In this document: piece after piece, positions 59,618 to 64,000 of the stretch
Layout of the letters: each line of letters starts with the position of its first letter
How positions within the stretch are numbered: position 1 is the stretch's first letter
Assembly (NCBI RefSeq): GCF_910593845.1
Contig: NZ_CAJVAS010000003.1
Span: 186,001 to 250,000, forward strand
Reading direction: 5' to 3'
From: Paenibacillus solanacearum
GTDB taxonomy: Bacteria > Bacillota > Bacilli > Paenibacillales > NBRC-103111
DNA: 64,000 nucleotides
The notes under the pieces: model-generated
The model's input: only the letters and a program-made list of their open reading frames with translations
What the model was told of the DNA's origin: nothing
Database searches by the model: none
Position numbers and translations under genes: made by a program

Positions 59618-59878
59618 TCAGAGCAGCTTACTCGTGTGAGGCGGAAGGTGTACGGCTGTATCGATGACGACGACGCGGCTTCCCTTTTTGAATCGTTGAA
59701 CCACTTGTGGGATTATTTTTCCTCGTGGGGTAACATTTGACAAAGTAATGGCTGAATGATTTGAAGTAGCAGTGTAAATAGCTCTTCCGTTTGAAAATGT
59801 TCTTTTCCATAAATGGTTGAAATAGAGGACTTCATCTTTCAGATCATGTACTGTAAAATTTCTGATTAATTTGGACAT
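59618..59878 (-). CDS. Small protein of unknown function
   Basis: An 86-aa protein (MSKLIRNFTVHDLKDEVLYF...). It is basic, has no membrane helix and no motif that I recognise; the middle reads like a small beta-rich domain (KKGSRVVVIDTAVHL near the end). AAGGTGG stands eight bases before the ATG at 59878, so it is probably translated. It is isolated between the nucleotidyltransferase and the PadR gene. Confidence 0.5.
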   Translation of the reverse strand: MSKLIRNFTVHDLKDEVLYFNHLWKRTFSNGRAIYTATSNHSAITLSNVTPRGKIIPQVVQRFKKGSRVVVIDTAVHLPPHTSKLL

Positions 59879-60052
59879 GATCGGACACCACCTTTTCATT
59901 TTGTTTTTACACGTAATAGTGCAATATATGTCCCATCAGAAAGAATCGTATGTTTATCCACCTACGAAGATGGAGCAATTCTCAATGAAATCAATGATGA
60001 TGTGATCAGGTGGAGGGACTGTAATCAAATCACCTATAGGCGAATGACATCA

Positions 60053-60090
60053 TTGACACGTCATAATATGAATAGTATTATTAATACTAT
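60053..60090 (+). promoter_or_regulatory. PadR promoter with overlapping operator
   Basis: TTGACA (60053-60058) and TATTAT (60076-60081) are 17 bases apart. The -10 lies inside ATAGTATTATTAATACTAT (60072-60090), a perfect 9-1-9 palindrome. A repressor bound there would cover the promoter. Transcription would start near 60088, at the ATG. Confidence 0.7.
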
Positions 60091-60712
60091 GAAAAAGATG
60101 ATAAAAAAATCGCCTGTCGCTCTAGCCATTCTTTGTTTTCTAATTGAAGAACCTATGCACCCTTACCGGATGCAGCAGCTTATTAAAGAAAGGGGAAAAG
60201 ACGAAGTTATTAACGTTCGCCATCGAACGAATATTTATCAAACGATTGATCGGTTGCATCGAGACGAAGCCATTGCCATCCAAGGAAAGAAAAAGCATGA
60301 AGGGAAACCGGATTTGATGGTTTATGAAATTACGAATGTAGGGCGAGAGGCTGCCTATTCGTGGATCCGGGAAATGATCTCAACCCCGGCTCAGGAGTTT
60401 TTAGAGTTTCCCGCCGCTGTTTCTTTTCTGGCGTTATTGACACCCGAAGATGTCGTGTCGCTCTTCCAACAAAGAGCACTCGCTCTTGCAGACACGTCTG
60501 CTCGACTCGATCATGAGATGCAGACTGTAGCGTCGATGGGGCTGCCGCGTTTGTTCTCACTTGAGAGTGAATATCAGCGAGCCGTGCTTGCGGCCGAGAT
60601 GGCATGGGTCCAATCCGTCATCGCAGATATTCAATCGAAAAAGCTGAGATGGAGTATGGAAGAGCTGCGTGAGTTAGCCCAAGCACGGCAATCTGATGAA
60701 ACGGATTCATAA
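60089..60712 (+). CDS. PadR family regulator
   Basis: A 207-aa regulator. The winged helix is clear (KKSPVALAILCFLIEEPMHP, YRMQQLIKERGKDEVINVRH, IYQTIDRLHRDEAI), followed by the typical C-terminal helical dimerisation part. The start is uncertain: ATG at 60089 or 60098, both with no ribosome binding site and at the predicted transcript start, so the mRNA may be leaderless. The frame is open further upstream (to 60002), but that part overlaps the promoter. It precedes a flavin monooxygenase gene by 21 bases and probably represses it. Confidence 0.85.
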   Translation: MKKMIKKSPVALAILCFLIEEPMHPYRMQQLIKERGKDEVINVRHRTNIYQTIDRLHRDEAIAIQGKKKHEGKPDLMVYEITNVGREAAYSWIREMISTPAQEFLEFPAAVSFLALLTPEDVVSLFQQRALALADTSARLDHEMQTVASMGLPRLFSLESEYQRAVLAAEMAWVQSVIADIQSKKLRWSMEELRELAQARQSDETDS

Positions 60713-60733
60713 ACGAAAGGTCGAGGATTCTTG

Positions 60734-62371
60734 ATGAATAATCTTTTAAACAACGCATCGACATTCGATGACACGGTTTCTGTCCTTATTGTCGGAGGAA
60801 GTCTGGTGGGCCTCTCCATCTCGCTATTTCTTGCTCGCCAGGGCATTAGGTCGTTAGTCGTCGAGCGCCATCCGGGAACGGCGATTCACCCTCGCGTGTC
60901 GGGCTTGACAGCACGAACGATGGAAATATTCCGTTCGGCCGGAATAGAGGAGGAGATCAGGCGGGAGGAGCCGCCGTTTTCTCGGGAATTCGGCGTCATG
61001 TTCGTAGAGAGTTTGGCGGGACAGCCGATTGACAATCTGATGGAGGATATGAGCGCTTACTTTACTGCGCTGAGTCCTGTCGAGGGAAACGGCATTGCGC
61101 AAGATCTGCTTGAGCCGGTACTCCGGGCACAGGCCGAACAAGCCGGCGTCGATGTGCGATACAATACGGAAATGGTCTCGTTTGTAATGGACACGGACGG
61201 CATCTCGGCGGTTATTCGCGATCGTAGCAGCGGTAACATCCGCCGTGTTCGAGCTCAATATATGGTCGGAGCGGATGGGAGCAAGAGCGGGGTTCGATCG
61301 CAGCTGGGTATTGGCCAGCACGGGGAAGGAACGCTCTGTCATCTGGTCAGCATGGTTTTCGATGCGGATATCCATGAGCTGTTCGAACATCTGAATGCGC
61401 ATATGTGCTTTTTTGCCAATGAAACAGCAAGCGGAAGTCTGGTGCTCTACCCAGGGACTTTCAGGAGACCTGATCTGTACCGGTTGGATGTTATTTATGA
61501 TCCCGATGAGGAAACCATGGACGATTATCCCGAAGAGCGCTGTACTGCTTTAATCCGGGCGGCGATTGGAATGGCTGACATTCCGATTGCGATTAGGAAG
61601 ATGCTGACTTGGGAAATGGCCGGCCGCATTGCCGACCGGTTTCAACATGGCCGGATATTTCTGGTCGGCGATTCCGCGCGGGTTCAACCACCTAGCGGCG
61701 GCTTGGGGGGCAATACCGGGATTGCTGAGGCGCATAATCTCGCTTGGAAGCTGGCCGCCGTCTTGCGCGGCGAAGCCGGACCGGATCTGCTCTCCACTTA
61801 TGATGTCGAGCGGCGGCCCATAGCGGACTATACGGTAGAGCAAGTCATCAAGCTTTCCCAGCAGCGCTCGCAGGAGGGCTCGGAGGGGATTACGGTAAAT
61901 ACCCTGCATCTCAATATGGGTTATCGTTACCCGATCGGCGCCATCGTGCCGGAAGCGGATGGAGGTGACCTCCCTAGAGTACAGTCGCCCGAGCTGTGGA
62001 GAGGACAGCCGGGAACTCGCGCAGCACACATCGTCCTGGAAAAGGAGGGTCAGAAGGTTTCCGCGTTGGATCTATTCGGAGCTCGCTTCGTCTTGCTCGC
62101 AGGTCCTGGCGGACATAACGTGCTGAAGGCCGCTCAACGTGTCCAAGAGATCCTTCGTCTCCCTATGGATATTTACCGGATTGGCGGTCATGGGGCCGAT
62201 TTCGGCAATTCCGGGAACGATTTTCTTGACGCATACGGGATCACTTCCACAGGGGGAGTTCTTGTGCGGCCGGATGGGTACATTGGATGGAGAACATTAG
62301 CGGCCGAGGAGAGTAAGGGAGCAATGGAGCAAGTATTAACTGACGCGCTGTCGGCAATCCTCTGCCGTTAA
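60734..62371 (+). CDS. FAD-dependent aromatic monooxygenase (group A, PheA/TfdB-like)
   Basis: A 545-aa flavoprotein hydroxylase. The FAD-binding GxGxxG-like motif is VLIVGGSLVGLSISLFLARQ followed by VVERH; the DG motif is YMVGADGSKSGVR; the GD motif is IFLVGDSARVQPPSGGLGGN with GIAEAHNLAWKLA. A C-terminal thioredoxin-like part follows. GAGGA stands six bases before the ATG. Such enzymes hydroxylate phenols, polyketides or antibiotics (including rifampicin-type compounds). The substrate is not known; a SRPBCC gene follows and a PadR regulator precedes, typical of a phenolic-stress or detoxification unit. Confidence 0.88.
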   Translation: MNNLLNNASTFDDTVSVLIVGGSLVGLSISLFLARQGIRSLVVERHPGTAIHPRVSGLTARTMEIFRSAGIEEEIRREEPPFSREFGVMFVESLAGQPIDNLMEDMSAYFTALSPVEGNGIAQDLLEPVLRAQAEQAGVDVRYNTEMVSFVMDTDGISAVIRDRSSGNIRRVRAQYMVGADGSKSGVRSQLGIGQHGEGTLCHLVSMVFDADIHELFEHLNAHMCFFANETASGSLVLYPGTFRRPDLYRLDVIYDPDEETMDDYPEERCTALIRAAIGMADIPIAIRKMLTWEMAGRIADRFQHGRIFLVGDSARVQPPSGGLGGNTGIAEAHNLAWKLAAVLRGEAGPDLLSTYDVERRPIADYTVEQVIKLSQQRSQEGSEGITVNTLHLNMGYRYPIGAIVPEADGGDLPRVQSPELWRGQPGTRAAHIVLEKEGQKVSALDLFGARFVLLAGPGGHNVLKAAQRVQEILRLPMDIYRIGGHGADFGNSGNDFLDAYGITSTGGVLVRPDGYIGWRTLAAEESKGAMEQVLTDALSAILCR

Positions 62372-62426
62372 ATCTTCTTTTTGCGAAATGAAAACCACTC
62401 AATCGATAAGGAAAGGAACGATGATC

Positions 62427-62861
62427 ATGATTACCTTCGAATATACCGAAGCCTATGACTGTCAGGCCGCTGTCGTATTTTCGCGCCTCATTGATCTAAA
62501 GGGGAGAGCATCGTGGATTAAAGGCATTATGGAGACTCGCATCATGCCCGAAGGAGCGGCCCGGTTGGGAACAACGTATTTCGAAAGCGGGAAATATTCG
62601 GGTTTCAAAAGCGAAAAAAACATGGTCGTGACCGAGCTTGTTCAGGATCAACTGCTGACGATGGAGACGGCTCCCGGTGAAAAACAAGTGTTTCGCGAAA
62701 GCTATCGGATCGAGGTAACCACGGAAAACTCCTGCCGTGTTCATTTCACGATTCAAGTAGGCAACGTTCCGAAGGTAGCCGAATTTTTCATGCGTCAATC
62801 GATGAAGAAAGAACAGCCGAGAACCGCTGCCAGCTTGAAGGAAGTGCTTAAGGATCAATAG
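62427..62861 (+). CDS. SRPBCC family protein
   Basis: A 144-aa START-like protein (ITFEYTEAYDCQAAVVFSRL, SKYSGFKSEKNMVV-like strand, CRVHFTIQVGNVPKVAEFFM, C-terminal helix). The ATG at 62427 has AAGGA nine bases upstream; the ATG at 62388 has none. It probably forms one transcript with the monooxygenase, 55 bases upstream. Ligand unknown. Confidence 0.72.
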   Translation: MITFEYTEAYDCQAAVVFSRLIDLKGRASWIKGIMETRIMPEGAARLGTTYFESGKYSGFKSEKNMVVTELVQDQLLTMETAPGEKQVFRESYRIEVTTENSCRVHFTIQVGNVPKVAEFFMRQSMKKEQPRTAASLKEVLKDQ

Positions 62862-62869
62862 CAGAACAT

Positions 62870-62893
62870 TGCCCGCAGATTGATTCTCGGGCA
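62870..62893. terminator. Stem-loop between convergent genes
   Basis: TGCCCG-c-AGA and TCT-CGGGCA form a hairpin between the ends of the SRPBCC gene and the minus-strand AraC gene. It has no T run on either side, so it is only a possible terminator. Confidence 0.4.
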
Positions 62894-62926
62894 TCCGATG
62901 AACCTGTACGTACGTTCGATCCTATG

Positions 62927-63754
62927 TCATTCGCTTGCATTCATCAGCCGGTACTCTGAAGGGCTGTACCCGCTCCATTTCTTGAATTGATTGGAAAAAA
63001 ACAAAGCGTCGGAATAACCTACGGAGGACGCTACCTGTTTGATCGTCAGAGGCTGGGTGAGCAATAGCTTAGCCTGCTCCATCCGGATTTTGTGCAGATA
63101 GGCGGAGGGGGAGAGACCGGTACGCTCTCTGAACACTCTCGAAAAGTACGTGCGATGATAGCCCAAGGAGCGGGAGAGCTGGTAGATCGTTATCGGCTGG
63201 TCATAATGCTGGGACAAAAACCGGATAGCCTTATCCACGTACGGCGCATCCGAAGCTTTCACTTGCTTTATTGCGGCATGATTTAACCAGCAGCCTAACA
63301 GCATGCGCATGAGCCCGCTTGCTTCCAGGGCACATCCGTTGAGGCCGGCATTTAAGATGGATTGTATGCGGGCGAATGTTTGTTCTGTTTCACATGGGCT
63401 TGGCGGAACGATCACCGGGTTGTTCGGGGAGAACGATAACTTGGAACATAAAATATCTGCGTAGCTGCCCCTGAACCCGATCCAGCGATAATACCAAGGA
63501 TCGTGAGGGTCGGATTCGTAGGTGAAAGATTTTCCGGGATAAATCAGGAAAACTTGCCCTTGCTCAAGCTTGTATTCCCGGTTACCGAAGCGGAATATGC
63601 CTTTACCGGAAACGACAAAATGTAATAAATAGTAGCCTACGGTTTTGGGACCGACTTTATAGGAAGGGTCGGTGGTATGCTGGCCTGCAAATAACACATT
63701 CAGTTCGCTGTTATCTTGATGTGGGTTGATGGAAACGGTATATTTTTTTTCCAT
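62927..63754 (-). CDS. AraC family regulator with cupin sensor domain
   Basis: A 275-aa regulator. The cupin part is at about 35-95 (LLHFVVSGKGIFRFGNREYK, LEQGQVFLIYPGKSFTYESD); the double helix-turn-helix is at the end (ITIYQLSRSLGYHRTYFSRV and IKQVASSVGYSDALFFSNQF). The start at 63754 has GAGGTG upstream. It is divergent from the gene starting at 63975, whose promoter carries a 21-base direct repeat, so that gene is its likely target. Resembles sugar-responsive AraC proteins of the MelR/RhaR type. Confidence 0.92.
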   Translation of the reverse strand: MEKKYTVSINPHQDNSELNVLFAGQHTTDPSYKVGPKTVGYYLLHFVVSGKGIFRFGNREYKLEQGQVFLIYPGKSFTYESDPHDPWYYRWIGFRGSYADILCSKLSFSPNNPVIVPPSPCETEQTFARIQSILNAGLNGCALEASGLMRMLLGCWLNHAAIKQVKASDAPYVDKAIRFLSQHYDQPITIYQLSRSLGYHRTYFSRVFRERTGLSPSAYLHKIRMEQAKLLLTQPLTIKQVASSVGYSDALFFSNQFKKWSGYSPSEYRLMNASE

Positions 63755-63859
63755 AAGATCACCTCTAATGTCTAACATCTACAATTCATAGAAGGCCATT
63801 GTTAAATATACTCCTGTGAAGTATAAAGGTTTTGTAATTCATGGTGAAAAGCTACAATC

Positions 63860-63915
63860 CTCTATATCGAAGTTACACCTCTCTATAACGGCAGGCGCCT
63901 CCGCTATTTTATACT
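63860..63915 (+). promoter_or_regulatory. AraC-type binding site and promoter of the divergent gene
   Basis: CTCTATATCG at 63860-63869 and CTCTATAACG at 63881-63890 are direct repeats exactly 21 bases apart. A TATACT -10 box is at 63910-63915, so the second repeat ends over the -35 position, typical of an AraC-type activator site. Confidence 0.7.
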
Positions 63916-63974
63916 TGATGCAGAACACATCCCAGATCGGCGTGCGGTTCCATCATTAGAGGAGGCGAAACTCT

Positions 63975-64000
63975 ATGAATAAAAGGCAGATTGCATGTAT
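63975..64000 (+). CDS. Start of a gene cut by the window end (AraC target)
   Basis: An ATG at 63975 with GAGGAGG upstream opens a frame MNKRQIAC that runs off the window. Only eight codons are visible, so no product can be named. It is divergent from the AraC gene and controlled by the repeat-bearing promoter; such targets are often glycoside hydrolases or sugar transporters. Confidence 0.6.

Noticed and set aside
1-64000. CRISPR array, tRNA, rRNA or prophage
   Set aside because: I saw no repeat-spacer pattern, no cloverleaf-like or rRNA sequence, and no phage structural genes.

Overview
The window looks like chromosomal DNA of a spore-forming, Gram-positive Paenibacillus-type bacterium. The reasons are two sets of GerA/GerB/GerC spore germination genes, a YesM/YesN two-component system next to an LplB/YtcP/LplA-type sugar ABC transporter, several AraC-type regulators, many lipoprotein solute-binding proteins, and strong AGGAGG-type ribosome binding sites with frequent GTG/TTG starts. 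There is no rRNA or tRNA gene to place it more exactly, so the genus is an inference. I found no CRISPR array, prophage or intact insertion sequence.

Layout. 1-7.3 kb: the end of a sugar-binding lipoprotein gene, an AlkA-type DNA glycosylase with a TetR regulator, a DinB-fold protein, a SRPBCC protein, a MerR remnant, a doxX-arsR-SRPBCC operon and a VanR/VanS-like two-component system. 7.3-11.1 kb: a gerA-gerC-gerB operon on the minus strand. 11.4-17.7 kb: a LacI regulator, a phosphodiesterase-superfamily enzyme behind a clear promoter and operator, an orphan solute-binding lipoprotein and an M3 oligopeptidase. 18-29.4 kb: a more AT-rich accessory stretch with a MarR-controlled redox/quinone-stress group (DoxX, NIPSNAP, quinone reductase, Ohr), a second ger group with a near-perfect sigma-G promoter, and a TetR-isochorismatase-MFS group. 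Three genes here (LLM flavin oxidoreductase, Ohr, MFS pump) are broken. 29.6-32.2 kb: small membrane proteins, an AlkD-type repair protein and a YetF/DUF421 protein.

32.4-40.4 kb is one functional block: response regulator, sensor kinase, an unknown membrane-anchored protein, and a complete Fe3+/organophosphonate-type ABC importer with two paralogous binding proteins. 40.4-49.3 kb is a second block: a sulfatase, YesM/YesN, and an oligosaccharide ABC importer. The sulfatase promoter and the importer promoter share a 43-bp element at exactly the same distance from their -10 boxes. This predicts joint control by the YesN-type regulator and suggests uptake and desulfation of a sulfated glycan. 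49.5-57.2 kb holds a beta/gamma-crystallin-like protein, another orphan binding lipoprotein, an AraC regulator, a large secreted beta-helix protein with Ig-like and lectin-like domains, and a pyruvyltransferase-family protein. 57.4-64 kb holds MarR, PaiB, nucleotidyltransferase, PadR-monooxygenase-SRPBCC and an AraC regulator with a divergent target gene cut by the window end.

The recurring theme is local regulation: nearly every cluster carries its own regulator, and for many a matching repeat can be read in the adjacent promoter. No single gene set here is a clearly new biological system. The strongest candidates for undescribed biology are the shared YesN promoter element with its sulfatase/transporter regulon and the kinase-linked importer with an unknown membrane partner.
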